Source of the DNA: Marinicauda algicola
GTDB lineage: Bacteria > Pseudomonadota > Alphaproteobacteria > Caulobacterales > Maricaulaceae
Assembly: GCF_017161425.1 (NCBI RefSeq)
Contig: NZ_CP071057.1
Span: 1,923,501 to 1,987,500, forward strand
DNA length: 64,000 bases
Direction of reading: 5' to 3'
This document shows, piece by piece, positions 51,980 to 61,550 of the stretch. Both the position numbers and the translations under genes were made by a program. Within the stretch, counting starts at the first letter, position 1. Every line of letters starts with the position of its first letter. Under the pieces are notes generated by a model. The model did not search any database, had not been told where the DNA came from, and saw nothing but the letters and a program-made list of their open reading frames with translations.

Positions 51980-54900
51980 CTAGGTCAGGTTCAGCAGTTC
52001 CGGGTCCCCGCCCTGGGCGGCGATGTTGATGGTCACCACGCGTTCCGAGGCGAAGCGGGCGAGGTAGTGCGGCCCCCCCGCCTTCGGGCCGGTGCCCGAC
52101 AGCCCCTCCCCGCCGAAGGGCTGCACGCCCACGACCGCGCCGGTCATGTTGCGGTTCACGTAGACATTGCCGGCCGGCACGGCATCGCGAATCGTCTCGA
52201 AGAAGCGCTGCAGGCGCGAGTGGACGCCGAGCGTGAGCCCGTAGCCCTTGGCCGCGAGGCGTTCGGCGGTCTCCTTCAGCTTCGAGCGCTTGTAGCGCAC
52301 GACGTGCAGGATGGGGCCGAACTTCTCGTCGGTGAGCACGTCGAGCGAGGGCAGTTCGACGAGCGCGGGCGCGAGGTAATAGCCCTTGCCCTTCATCTCC
52401 TCGGACAGGGGCGCGCGGTGCAGCACCTTCGCCTCCCTGCCCATGCGCTCGATGTGCTCCTCCAGCGTCTTTCGTGCGTCGGCATCGATGACCGGACCGA
52501 TATCGACGCTCGGGTCGGCGGGATCGCCCAGCGTGAGCGTGTCCATCGCGCCCTTCAGGCCCTCGACGATCTGGTCGGCGGTGTCCTCGGGCAGGAAGAT
52601 CGCCCTCAGGGCCGAGCAGCGCTGACCGGCCGAGCCGAAGCTCGACAGGATCGCATCGTCGATCACCTGCTCGCGCAGGGCCGAGGTGTCGACGAACATG
52701 CCGTTGAGCCCGCCGGTCTCGGCGATCAGCGGCGTGATCGGCCCGTCCTTGTCCGCGAGCGTGCGGTTGATGATGCGCGCCACTTCCGTCGAGCCGGTGA
52801 AGGCCACGCCCCTCACCCGCGCGTCCTTGACGAGCGCCGCGCCGACCTTGCCGTCGCCGGGCAGGAGGTGCAGCGCCTGCTCGGGAAGTCCCGCCTTCTG
52901 GAACAGCCGGACCGCCTCGAAGGCGATGAGCGGGCTCTGCTCGGCCGGCTTGGCGAGCACGGTATTGCCCGCCGCGAGCGCGGCGGCGATCTGGCCGGTG
53001 AAGATGGCGAGCGGGAAGTTCCACGGGCTGATGCACACGAAGATGCCACGCCCCTTCAGCTCGATATGGTTGGTCTCCCCGGCCGGTCCGGGAAGGCGCA
53101 CCGGCGAGGCGAACTTCTCCTCGGCCTGGCTCGCGTAGTAGCGCAGGAAGTCGACCGCCTCGCGCACCTCGGCGACGCCGTCGTTCAGGGTCTTGCCGGT
53201 CTCGCGCGTCATCACGGCGATGAGGCGCTCCATCTCGGTCTCGAGGCTGTCGGCCATCTTGCGCAGGATCGCCGCGCGCGACGCCCCGCCGCTGGCATTC
53301 CAGGCATCGAAATAGGCGGCTGCCGACCTGAAGGCGGCCTCGATGTCCTTTTCGCCGGCCTCGGTGAGCTTCGCCACCGCGAAGTCGAGATCGGCCGGGC
53401 TCTTCGTCACGGTGTCCCCGCCCTTGGAGACCTTGCCCGCGACGATCGGTCCGCACGGATAGGGCGCGCCGGCGTCGAAGCGGTTCTGCTCGCTCGCGAG
53501 GCGCTTGCGGTTCTCGCGGATCGCCAGGTCAAGCCCGCGCGAGTTCTTGCGCTCCGGCCCGTAGAGATCGGGCGGAGCCGGGATGAAGGGATGGCGGTCC
53601 ATCGTCGCCGCGCCCTCGAAGGGGCCTTGCGCGACATCGACCGCGGGCACGTCGGGATCAAGGAAGGAGTGCACGAAGCTCGTGTTGGCTCCGTTCTCCA
53701 GGAGCCGGCGCACCAGGTAGGGCAGCAGGTCCTTGTGGCTGCCGACGGGGGCGTAGATGCGCACCGGGCGCATCTCGAAGGCCTCGTAGGCGGCATTGTA
53801 GAGCGGCTCGCCCATGCCGTGCAGGCGCTGGAATTCGTAGGCGTCGTTGCCGGCCTTCTTCGCGAGCTCGCGGACCGTGGCGAGCGTGTGGGCGTTATGC
53901 GTCGCGAACTGGGGGTAGATCGCCTCCGGCGCGTCCAGCATGACCTCCGCGCAGGCGATGTAGTTGAGATCGGTCGCCGACTTCGTCGTCCACACCGGGA
54001 AATCGGGCGTGCCCATCTGCTGGGCGTGCTTGATCTCGGTGTCCCAGTAGGCGCCCTTGACGAGGCGCACGTTGAAGCGGCGCCCGGTTTCCCCGCCGAG
54101 CCTGACGAGGCGCTCCAGCACGCCGCGCGCACGCTTCTGGTAGGCCTGCACGGCGAGGCCGAGACCGTTCCAGCCGTCGAGATCGCTCTCGCGCGACAGG
54201 CGCTCCAGGATCTTCAGGGAGATGACGAGCCGGTCGGCCTCCTCCGCATCGAGGCAGAGCGCGATGTCGGCTGCCCTGGCCGCCCGCGCCTGCTCGAGCA
54301 CGCGCGGGTAGAGGACGGCCATCACCTCCTCCTCCTTCTCCGCATGGTATTGCGGGTGCAGGGCGGAGAGCTTGACCGAGACCCCGTCGACCTCGGTGAT
54401 CGGACCGTCCTGGCGGTTCTTCGCCACGACCGCGATCGCGTCCATGTAGCGCTGCTGATAGCGCTCGGCGTCCTTCTGCGTGCGTGCGCCCTCGCCCAGC
54501 ATGTCGAAGGAGAAGAGCGGCTTGGCCCCCTTGGGCATCTTCCAGGACCGGCCGCGCTTGATCGCCGCGGAGATCGTGCGCCCGAGCACGAACTGCTCGC
54601 CCAGGATGCGCATGGCCTGCCGGGTCGCGGTGCGGATCACCGGCTCGCCCAGCCGGTTGGCGAGACGCTTGAAGTAGGAGCCGGGGTCGGTCTTGGCGTC
54701 GGGATCGACCTCCATCAGCGAGCCGGTCAGCATGAGGCCGAGCGTGGAGGCGTTGACGAGCCAGTTCTCGCTCTTCCAGGCATGCTCGGCCCACTGGCCC
54801 GAGCCGATCTTCTCCGCGATCAGCTTGTCGGCGGTCTCCGCGTCCGGCACGCGCAGGAGCGCCTCGGCCAGGCACATCAGGGCAAGGCCTTCCTTGTTGG

Positions 54901-55120
54901 ACAGGCCGAATTCCTGCAGGAAGGACTCCATCAGCCCGGTACGGTTCTTCGCCTTCCTGGCACGTTCCACGAGATCGACCGCCGTCGCGCCAGCGCGCTT
55001 TCGCGCCTCGCGATCTAGCGAGATCTGGCCGTCCAGTTTCTGGACCTCCTCGCGCTCGTCGGCGTATTTGCGGGCGTCGAGCCCGTCCCAGTCGATGGAA
55101 AGAGGAGCGTCGTCGCGCAT
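51980..55120 (-). CDS. putA: Bifunctional proline dehydrogenase / glutamate-semialdehyde dehydrogenase PutA
   Basis: PutA oxidises proline to glutamate in two steps joined by substrate channelling. The 1046-residue protein has the proline dehydrogenase barrel (about 90-470) with VSVKLSALHPQY, LVKGAYWDTEIK, FATHNAHT and EFQRLHGMG. The aldehyde dehydrogenase part (about 500-1030) has ISPWNFPLAIFTGQ, AFTGSTEVA, ETGGLNG and the catalytic cysteine in FGSAGQRCSALR. The N-terminus shows no ribbon-helix-helix DNA-binding domain, so it is probably not an autorepressor. The first ATG of the open frame lies 19 codons upstream; the one used has AGGA at good spacing. Confidence 0.96.
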   Translation of the reverse strand: MRDDAPLSIDWDGLDARKYADEREEVQKLDGQISLDREARKRAGATAVDLVERARKAKNRTGLMESFLQEFGLSNKEGLALMCLAEALLRVPDAETADKLIAEKIGSGQWAEHAWKSENWLVNASTLGLMLTGSLMEVDPDAKTDPGSYFKRLANRLGEPVIRTATRQAMRILGEQFVLGRTISAAIKRGRSWKMPKGAKPLFSFDMLGEGARTQKDAERYQQRYMDAIAVVAKNRQDGPITEVDGVSVKLSALHPQYHAEKEEEVMAVLYPRVLEQARAARAADIALCLDAEEADRLVISLKILERLSRESDLDGWNGLGLAVQAYQKRARGVLERLVRLGGETGRRFNVRLVKGAYWDTEIKHAQQMGTPDFPVWTTKSATDLNYIACAEVMLDAPEAIYPQFATHNAHTLATVRELAKKAGNDAYEFQRLHGMGEPLYNAAYEAFEMRPVRIYAPVGSHKDLLPYLVRRLLENGANTSFVHSFLDPDVPAVDVAQGPFEGAATMDRHPFIPAPPDLYGPERKNSRGLDLAIRENRKRLASEQNRFDAGAPYPCGPIVAGKVSKGGDTVTKSPADLDFAVAKLTEAGEKDIEAAFRSAAAYFDAWNASGGASRAAILRKMADSLETEMERLIAVMTRETGKTLNDGVAEVREAVDFLRYYASQAEEKFASPVRLPGPAGETNHIELKGRGIFVCISPWNFPLAIFTGQIAAALAAGNTVLAKPAEQSPLIAFEAVRLFQKAGLPEQALHLLPGDGKVGAALVKDARVRGVAFTGSTEVARIINRTLADKDGPITPLIAETGGLNGMFVDTSALREQVIDDAILSSFGSAGQRCSALRAIFLPEDTADQIVEGLKGAMDTLTLGDPADPSVDIGPVIDADARKTLEEHIERMGREAKVLHRAPLSEEMKGKGYYLAPALVELPSLDVLTDEKFGPILHVVRYKRSKLKETAERLAAKGYGLTLGVHSRLQRFFETIRDAVPAGNVYVNRNMTGAVVGVQPFGGEGLSGTGPKAGGPHYLARFASERVVTINIAAQGGDPELLNLT

Positions 55121-55286
55121 CGTGTCTATCCTGCAGGCCAGGGCATCCGTGCCCCTTGATGTGAACGCGCCGGACAATGGTAGGGCTTCAACGCGAGGGC
55201 AAGGGAAGTGTGCTGTGCGAAGGCTTCGCCTGCCGGCAAAAACGCGCTAAGAGGCCCATCGCCCTGACTTGAAGGAGGAGCGGCAG

Positions 55287-56381
55287 ATGGAAGACGGCGC
55301 GCCGCTGCGCATCATGCTCGTGACCGACGCCTGGGAGCCCCAGGTCAACGGGGTCGTGCGTACGCTCTCGCGCGTGACCGACGAGTGCCGCGCCATGGGC
55401 CACGAGGTGGAGGTGATCCATCCGGGCCTCGGCTACCGCACGATTCCGCTGCCCACCTATCCCGACATCAAGATGGCGCTGGGGGCCAAGAAGGATATCG
55501 AGGCCCGCTTCAAGGCCTTCGAGCCCGAGGCCATCCACATCGCGACCGAGGGCAGCCTCGGACAGGCCGCGCGCAAGATCTGCCTGGACTGGAAGCTGCC
55601 CTTCACCACCAGCTACCACACCAAGTTTCCCGAATACGTCCACGCGCGCTTTCCCTTCATCCCGCTCAGCGCGGGCTACTGGTACATGCGCCGCTTCCAC
55701 AATTCGGGAAACCGGCTGATGGTCGCCACGCCGACCATGCGCGACGAGCTTGCCAAGCGCGGCTTCAACAACATCACGCCGTGGGCGCGCGGCGTGGACA
55801 CCGAGCAGTTCCACCCCAGCCTCAGGCACAAGGACGCCAAGAGCGTCTACGAGGGGCTGGAGGGGCCGGTCTTCGTCTATGTCGGGCGCGTCGCGGTGGA
55901 GAAGAATATCGAGGCCTTCCTCGATCTCGACCTGCCCGGCACCAAGGTGGTGGTCGGACCCGGTCCGCAACTGGAAGACCTGAAGCGGCGCTACAAGAAC
56001 GTCGTCTTCACCGGCAACAAGTCGGGCGAGGAGCTGGCGCGTCATTTCGCCGACGCCGACGTCTCGGTGTTTCCCAGCTGGACCGACACGTTCGGCCTCG
56101 TGATCCTTGAATCGATGGCCACGGGAACCCCGGTCGCCGCCTTCCCGGCGCCGGGCCCGAAGGACATCATCCCCGGCTCGGGCGGCGGCGTCGTCGACGA
56201 CGATCTGCAGAAGGCCTGCCTGGAGGCGCTGAAATGCGACCGCGTGGCGGCGCGAACCTATGCCGAGGGCTTCTCCTGGCGCTCCTGCGCGGAGGAGTTC
56301 GTGCGCAATCTCAAGCCCCAGCCGCGGCCCGAACGCCGCCGTATCTGGCGCCGCATCCGCCGGCTCGGCCGGCCGGGCTGA
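55287..56381 (+). CDS. GT4 family glycosyltransferase
   Basis: A 364-residue GT-B glycosyltransferase of family 4. The N-terminal domain starts RIMLVTDAWEPQVNGVVRTL, the acceptor-side signature of mannosyl/glucosyl-lipid enzymes such as MgtA. The C-terminal domain contains VYVGRVAVEKNIEAFL, VGPGPQLEDL and FPSWTDTFGLVILESMATG, where EX7E-type glutamates bind the nucleotide sugar. A basic C-terminal tail (RRRIWRRIRRLGR) suggests membrane association. It may make glycolipids; the donor sugar is not certain. The ATG was chosen because GGAGGAG lies just before it. It diverges from putA. Confidence 0.9.
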   Translation: MEDGAPLRIMLVTDAWEPQVNGVVRTLSRVTDECRAMGHEVEVIHPGLGYRTIPLPTYPDIKMALGAKKDIEARFKAFEPEAIHIATEGSLGQAARKICLDWKLPFTTSYHTKFPEYVHARFPFIPLSAGYWYMRRFHNSGNRLMVATPTMRDELAKRGFNNITPWARGVDTEQFHPSLRHKDAKSVYEGLEGPVFVYVGRVAVEKNIEAFLDLDLPGTKVVVGPGPQLEDLKRRYKNVVFTGNKSGEELARHFADADVSVFPSWTDTFGLVILESMATGTPVAAFPAPGPKDIIPGSGGGVVDDDLQKACLEALKCDRVAARTYAEGFSWRSCAEEFVRNLKPQPRPERRRIWRRIRRLGRPG

Positions 56382-56387
56382 CCGGGC

Positions 56388-57263
56388 TCAGGTGACCATC
56401 GCCTCGCCGCGCTCGCGCGGTTCGAGCTCGGCGTTCACCACCGCGCCGAAGCAGACGATGAAGGCCGAGATCCACATCCAGAACATCAGCACGGCCACCG
56501 AGCCGAGCGCGCCGAAGGTCGCGTTGAAGTCCGCGATGTTGGAGACGTAGAGCGAAAAGGCCCAGGACGCGGCGATCCACAGCCCGGTCGCCAGCACCGC
56601 GCCGGGCAGGATCCAGCGCCAGTGCGCCGGCGCCCGGTCCGGCGCGAAGCGGTAGACAAGGCACAACCCGGAACTGAACAGCAGCACGGCCAGCAGCCAC
56701 CGGCCGGCCTCGATCGCAACGGTCGCCCAGGCGCCGAGCTGGATGGCGGCGAGCAGCGCCGGCAATACGCCCATCAGGGCGAGCGAGATCAGGCCGTAGA
56801 CGATGCCGCCGAGCGTGAAGGCGAGCGCGAGCAGGTTGGATTCGATGAAGCCCCGGCTCTCGCTTTCGGCGTAGGAGATGTTCATCGCCGCGATCAGCGC
56901 GCGCGCACCCTTGGCCGCACTCCAGAAGGCGAGCAGCAAGGCGACGAGCGCCCCGAACGTGAGGTTTGCCGGCGAACTCGACGCGATCGCCACGAGCTGG
57001 TCGCGGATCACCTCGAACGCGCTGTCCGGCATGGCCCGGCTCAGCGGCTGCAGCCGCGTGCCGATCGCCTCGGGTTCCGCGAAGCGCCCCCAGACCATCA
57101 CCGCCGCGGCGATGGCGGGAAAGATCGACAGGAAGCCGAAGAAGGCGACGCCGCCGGCAATGAAGGAGAGATTGTCCGCGGCCGCGTGCCTGACCGCGCG
57201 CACGAGGGCCTTGGCGAACGTGTTCGTCCGGATGGCATCCGGGATGAGGCCGGAGAGTCCCAT
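56388..57263 (-). CDS. YihY/BrkB family inner-membrane protein
   Basis: A 291-residue protein with about six membrane helices of the YihY (BrkB) family. Diagnostic blocks are DNLSFIAGGVAFFGFLSIFPAI, the FWSAAKGARALIAAMNISY segment, YRFAPDRAPAHWRWILPGA and SNIADFNATFGALGSVAVLM. The family was once misnamed RNase BN; its real function is unknown, with proposals as a transporter or permease. It converges on the GT4 gene with only 6 nt between the stop codons. No operon partner is evident; apt starts 591 bp upstream in the same direction. Confidence 0.92.
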   Translation of the reverse strand: MGLSGLIPDAIRTNTFAKALVRAVRHAAADNLSFIAGGVAFFGFLSIFPAIAAAVMVWGRFAEPEAIGTRLQPLSRAMPDSAFEVIRDQLVAIASSSPANLTFGALVALLLAFWSAAKGARALIAAMNISYAESESRGFIESNLLALAFTLGGIVYGLISLALMGVLPALLAAIQLGAWATVAIEAGRWLLAVLLFSSGLCLVYRFAPDRAPAHWRWILPGAVLATGLWIAASWAFSLYVSNIADFNATFGALGSVAVLMFWMWISAFIVCFGAVVNAELEPRERGEAMVT

Positions 57264-57323
57264 ATCGCCCCGCGTCTGGCTCGTCGATACGAGACTAGCG
57301 CCCGGCGGGGTGGCGGAGTTCCC

Positions 57324-57854
57324 TTACTCGCCCTCGAAGGCGACGAGGCTCGCGACCTTCACGCCGAGCTTTTCGAGGCGCCTGGCGCCGCCGAGTTCGG
57401 GCAGATCGATGACGAAGGAGCAGCCCACGACCTCGGCTCCGGCCTGGCGCAGGAGCAGAATCGCGGCTTCCGCGGTGCCGCCGGTGGCGATGAGGTCGTC
57501 GACGACGAGGACGCGCTCGCCCTTCTCCACCGCGTCGACATGGATCTCCACCTCGTCGACGCCGTATTCGAGCTCGTAGCTCTGTCCGATCGTCTGCCAG
57601 GGCAGCTTGCCCTTCTTGCGCACCGGCACGAAGCCGACGGAGAGCTGGTGGGCGACCGCGCCGCCGAGGATGAAGCCGCGCGCCTCGATCCCGGCCACCT
57701 TGTCGATCTTCTTGCCCGCGTGGGGCTGGACCATGGCGTCGACCGCCGCGCGGAACGCCCCGGCGTCGCCCAGCAGGGTGGTGACGTCCCGGAACATGAT
57801 GCCCGGCTTGGGATAGTCGGGGATGGTCCGGATGGCGTCCTTGATTCGGTCCAT
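57324..57854 (-). CDS. apt: Adenine phosphoribosyltransferase
   Basis: Apt salvages adenine with PRPP to give AMP. The 176-residue protein starts [20 protein letters not shown] and has [14 protein letters not shown]. The PRPP-binding loop is [18 protein letters not shown] (about 122-139). The [14 protein letters not shown] and [10 protein letters not shown] segments are also standard. Together with mtnP, which releases adenine from methylthioadenosine 1.3 kb to the right, it completes salvage of the SAM by-product. The genes are on the same strand but are separated by two small genes and a long gap. Confidence 0.96.
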   Translation of the reverse strand: MDRIKDAIRTIPDYPKPGIMFRDVTTLLGDAGAFRAAVDAMVQPHAGKKIDKVAGIEARGFILGGAVAHQLSVGFVPVRKKGKLPWQTIGQSYELEYGVDEVEIHVDAVEKGERVLVVDDLIATGGTAEAAILLLRQAGAEVVGCSFVIDLPELGGARRLEKLGVKVASLVAFEGE

Positions 57855-57937
57855 GGGAGAGGCGCTCCGCGGCTGTTGAGGTTTGCGCCGCGGAGCATCC
57901 TAAAGGGGCTTGTGCGCCGTCAAGGCCGCAAGACGCG

Positions 57938-58225
57938 TCAGGTGTCGTTCGCGCCGTTGAAGTCGACGACCGTCTGGGTCACCTGCGGCTGGATGCCGGC
58001 GAGCTGCTCCTTCTTCTCGTCGGTCCACACCGCGACGACGACGGCGCGCGCCGCATCGGGCTGGTCCTCGACCGGCTCGAAGATCACGAGCCCGTTAGCA
58101 TCGAGATAGAAGGTGTGCTCGCCGAAAGCATCCTTGATCGGGTCGAGGGCGGGCTCGTCATGGGGCAGCGGTTCGGCGCCGAACTGCGACTTGATGCGTT
58201 CGGCCTGGGCTTCGGTCAGTTTCAT
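57938..58225 (-). CDS. Small conserved hypothetical protein
   Basis: A 95-residue acidic cytoplasmic protein. It opens with a predicted helix MKLTEAQAERIKSQFG and continues with mixed strands (HTFYLDANGLVIFEPVEDQ, ARAVVVAVWTDEKKEQL). No signal peptide, membrane helix or known motif is visible, and I cannot name a family. The coding signal is good: it has a clear ATG, high GC3 and sits in a leftward gene row. It ends 83 bp before the apt start on the same strand, so cotranscription with apt is possible. Confidence 0.65.
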   Translation of the reverse strand: MKLTEAQAERIKSQFGAEPLPHDEPALDPIKDAFGEHTFYLDANGLVIFEPVEDQPDAARAVVVAVWTDEKKEQLAGIQPQVTQTVVDFNGANDT

Positions 58226-58376
58226 CGGATGTCCCGTTTCGGCTGGGGGCCCGGCGCGGCGGCGCCGACGAGATCTGACGAACCGAACCCTGCTTCACGT
58301 TTCGACGACGCATGGGCCTTGGCTAACAGGCCGGGCCGGAATCGCCAAACCCGCGGCTGACATCTTCCGCCAAAGG

Positions 58377-58416
58377 AAACGGCGCGGCCCGGGCTGGATG
58401 CCGGACCGCGCCGTTT
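58377..58416 (-). terminator. Terminator of the UrcA-family gene
   Basis: AAACGGCGCGG and CCGCGCCGTTT form an 11-bp outer stem, extended inside by CCGG pairing across one bulge. On the minus strand it is followed by CCTTTGG. It lies about 27 nt after the UrcA-family stop codon. Confidence 0.55.
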
Positions 58417-58442
58417 CGCGCGGAAGGGATGCCGGGCGCGCC

Positions 58443-58787
58443 CTAGTACAGCGACGCGGTGCGCGTCTCGGCACTGCCCCGGGCGCGGGCATGGTATTCG
58501 GACAGGCCGGGATGATCGATGCGCTCGACGACGTTGTGAACGACGTCCTCGAGGCAGAGCGACTTGGCCATCGCGCTCTCCGCGCCGTCCTCGATCAGGA
58601 GATCGCAGTAGGCGGCGGCCTCGCCGTTGAGCCGGGCGTAGACCGCGGCGACCTGGGCCGGTTCCTCGAGATTGACGGCCTGGACCGAGAAGGTGAAGGC
58701 CGGCGCCTGCGCCATCGCCGCGCCGGAGAGGGCCATGCCGGCGAGGCCGGCCAGGGCAGCGGACTTGAACAGTTCGATCGTCTTCAT
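58443..58787 (-). CDS. UrcA family secreted protein
   Basis: A 114-residue exported protein. The signal peptide ends near residue 26 (ALSGAAMA-QA). The mature part has the UrcA pattern: a short strand, an RLNGEAAAYCDLL segment, a second cysteine (KSLCLEDVV) that could form a disulfide with the first, then a helix. The UrcA family occurs mainly in Caulobacterales and Sphingomonadales and has no known function. The match is by layout more than by strong motifs, so the family call is moderate. It is flanked by an own terminator and a long AT-rich upstream gap. Confidence 0.7.
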   Translation of the reverse strand: MKTIELFKSAALAGLAGMALSGAAMAQAPAFTFSVQAVNLEEPAQVAAVYARLNGEAAAYCDLLIEDGAESAMAKSLCLEDVVHNVVERIDHPGLSEYHARARGSAETRTASLY

Positions 58788-58893
58788 GTCTCCCTCCTTA
58801 AGGGATGGCCGCCGCTCGCTCGCGGCGGTCTCTTGTTGGGTTCAGATGCCCCGCCGCGCTCCTCGACGCGGCGGCGTGCATCCAATCCGCTCT

Positions 58894-58909
58894 GTGACAC
58901 ATTCGTCAC
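58894..58909. promoter_or_regulatory. Inverted repeat GTGAC-N6-GTCAC
   Basis: A perfect 5-bp inverted repeat about 107 bp upstream of the UrcA-family ATG. It recalls CRP/FNR-type half-sites but the spacing is not the CRP one. It is listed as a candidate operator only. Confidence 0.3.
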
Positions 58910-59137
58910 CGGATTGTCGCTAAACTGTAATACATCCGGATGCGGAACAAAAGGGCTTTGTTACAGCTTTGTGACGAATTTCTTAATCAGTTGTTCTATA
59001 GTGGTTTTTTGAAATCTCGATGCTCTGTATCGCGAGTTTCGGAAAAATTTCTGCAGCCGGGATCCATGTTGCTCGCCGCCAGATTCGGCCCGGACGGACG
59101 AGGCAGGGCATGCGGATGCGACACCGCGGCCGACGGC

Positions 59138-59146
59138 TGTGGATAA
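59138..59146 (-). promoter_or_regulatory. Perfect DnaA box
   Basis: TTATCCACA on the minus strand, the exact consensus DnaA box, 14 bp beyond the mtnP stop codon. It is single, so it does not by itself mark an origin. Confidence 0.55.
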
Positions 59147-59159
59147 GCCGGAAAGTCTC

Positions 59160-60049
<890 letters not shown>

Positions 60050-60053
<4 letters not shown>

Positions 60054-60673
60054 TCGGCTCCCCTCCAGTAAGCATCCGGCGCGCCCGGGACCCAGCGGGT
60101 GAGTTCCGCCCAGCCCTCCGCGGCGCGCATCGTCATTGCCAGGAAGGGCGCCTTGAGCGCATCGTATTCGCCGGGATCGTCGATGATCTCGTTCATCGCC
60201 AGCTTGAAGCGGCCGTAGTCGGCCCGGGCGCGCTCGTCGTCCCTGAGATAGTCGCGCAGCAGGAGCGCGAGCCGCGCATTGACCGCGCCGTTGCGGCGCA
60301 CGTGCACGGTCACGGCGCGCTCGTCCTCGGGCGCCTTGAATAGGAGCTTGCGCCAGACCGGGACTTCCTCGATCGGTTCGTAGTCCTCGACCTCGGCCTC
60401 CTCGTGCATGCCCCCGACCTGGCGGAAGCCCGCGGCGGTGAGAAGGCCCGCGATTTCCTTGGCGGGCTGCAGGCGGAACACGGTGGCCTGGATGTCGATC
60501 ACGTCCTTTGCCGGCAGGTCCGGCACGGCCGTCGATCCGATATGATCGACGCGCAGCGCCTCGGCGCCGAACGCCTCGGCGACGCGGACCGCCCAGTCCG
60601 CCCCTTCGTCGGCCCATTCGGGCCGCGGGTCCACCACTCCGATTCGCTCGCCGGTCATCATGGTCTCATGCAT
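60050..60673 (-). CDS. GrpB-like nucleotidyltransferase family protein
   Basis: A 207-residue protein of the GrpB family (nucleotidyltransferase-like fold). The signature DHIGSTAVPDLPAKDVIDI near residues 44-62 is clear, with KLLFKAPEDERAVTVHV and RLALLLRDYLRDD further on. Members include CoaE-linked and stand-alone proteins of unknown reaction. Three close ATG codons compete for the start (60673, 60661, 60658); none has a good ribosome site. The first lies only three bases from the petABC terminator, so the later ones may be the true start. It is coupled to mtnP by ATGA. Confidence 0.85.
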
Positions 60674-60675
60674 AC

Positions 60676-60708
60676 AAAACGGGCCGTCTGAAGGACAGAC
60701 GGCCCGTT
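60676..60708 (-). terminator. Intrinsic terminator of the petABC operon
   Basis: AACGGGCCGTCTG and CAGACGGCCCGTT make a perfect 13-bp stem with a five-base loop, followed on the minus strand by TTTTG. It lies 28 nt after the petC stop codon and directly in front of the GrpB-like gene. Confidence 0.9.
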
Positions 60709-60735
60709 CGGGTTTCCTGGCTTATGCGCAGCCGG

Positions 60736-61539
60736 TCAGTGATGGACCCGCGACCAGACCTGGCGGTAGGCGAGCCAGACCAGCACGCAGACGATCAGCA
60801 GATAGATCATCACCATGAAGCCCAGGCTCTTGCGCGCCTCCATGTGCGGCTCGGCTGCCCAGGCCAGGAAGGCCGTCACGTCGTGGGCCATCTGCTCGGG
60901 CGTCGCCTCGGTGCCGTCGGCATACTCGACAAGGCCTTCCATCAGCTGGGGCGGCATCGCCAGCACCCCGCCGGGGAAGTAGGGATTGTAGTATTGGCCC
61001 GGACGCACGGTGACGTCCTCGGGAACCGGATAGTCGTAGCCCAGCATCAGCGAGCGGATGTATTCTGCCCCGCCGGTGCGCGCCTTGACGATCAGCGACA
61101 GGTTCGGGGGAACCGCGCCGCCATTGGCCGCCGCGGCGGCGTTCTCGTTGGGGAACGGACTGGGGAAGCGATCGGCCGGGCGGCCTTCGCGCTCGAACAT
61201 CTCGCCGAACTCGTCCGGTCCGTCGACGATCATGTAGTCGGCGGCGATGGCGCGCACGACCGGATTGTCGTTCGGATTGGGATATTCGGGATCGAAGAAC
61301 GGCCCGCCTTCCTCGCCGAGATTGCGGAAGGACATGTATTCCAGGGCGTGGCAGGACGCGCAGACCTGCTGGTAGACCTGGAAGCCGCGCTGCAGCTCGG
61401 CCTGGTCGTACTGGCCGAACGGGCCCTCCCACGACCAGGTGTGGGCTTCGGGTTCCTTGGCCTTTTCCGCAGCGAGGCCGGGCGCGGCGAGCGCCAGGGC
61501 GCCGGCGGCGGCAACGAGAAGACGGTTAAGCAGTTTCAT
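60736..61539 (-). CDS. petC: Cytochrome c1 of the bc1 complex
   Basis: Cytochrome c1 carries electrons from the Rieske centre to soluble cytochrome c. The 267-residue precursor has a signal peptide (about 1-24), the haem motif CASCH (Cys60, Cys63, His64), an axial-methionine region in GGVLAMPPQL, and a C-terminal membrane anchor (about 240-262, GFMVMIYLLIVCVLVWLAY). It is the last gene of petA-petB-petC, 11 nt after petB, and ends at a strong intrinsic terminator. The FLAWAAEPHMEARK block before the anchor is characteristic. Confidence 0.97.
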   Translation of the reverse strand: MKLLNRLLVAAAGALALAAPGLAAEKAKEPEAHTWSWEGPFGQYDQAELQRGFQVYQQVCASCHALEYMSFRNLGEEGGPFFDPEYPNPNDNPVVRAIAADYMIVDGPDEFGEMFEREGRPADRFPSPFPNENAAAAANGGAVPPNLSLIVKARTGGAEYIRSLMLGYDYPVPEDVTVRPGQYYNPYFPGGVLAMPPQLMEGLVEYADGTEATPEQMAHDVTAFLAWAAEPHMEARKSLGFMVMIYLLIVCVLVWLAYRQVWSRVHH

Positions 61540-61550
61540 CGTCTGTCTCC

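Larger units (their letters stand above)
58788..59159. other. AT-rich intergenic region with a DnaA box
   Basis: 372 bp between mtnP and the UrcA gene. The middle (about 58900-59050) is much richer in A/T than its surroundings. It contains an inverted repeat GTGAC-N6-GTCAC (58894-58909) and one perfect DnaA box (59138-59146). No gene is credible; a small RNA or promoter cluster is possible. Confidence 0.55.

Noticed and set aside
51821-55018. 1065-codon plus-strand frame opposite putA
   Set aside because: putA has both enzyme domains intact on the minus strand; the opposite frame has His/Arg/Asp-rich antisense composition.
55287-56381. GT4 gene as part of the glycan sulfation locus
   Set aside because: It is more than 20 kb away and is flanked by unrelated genes; no shared signals were seen.
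56388-57263. Ribonuclease BN
   Set aside because: The old name for YihY proteins was shown to be wrong for this family; the protein is polytopic with no nuclease motif.
58788-59159. Chromosomal replication origin
   Set aside because: Only one DnaA box and no AT-rich 13-mer cluster, dnaA, hemE or parAB genes. A single box is not enough for an oriC call.
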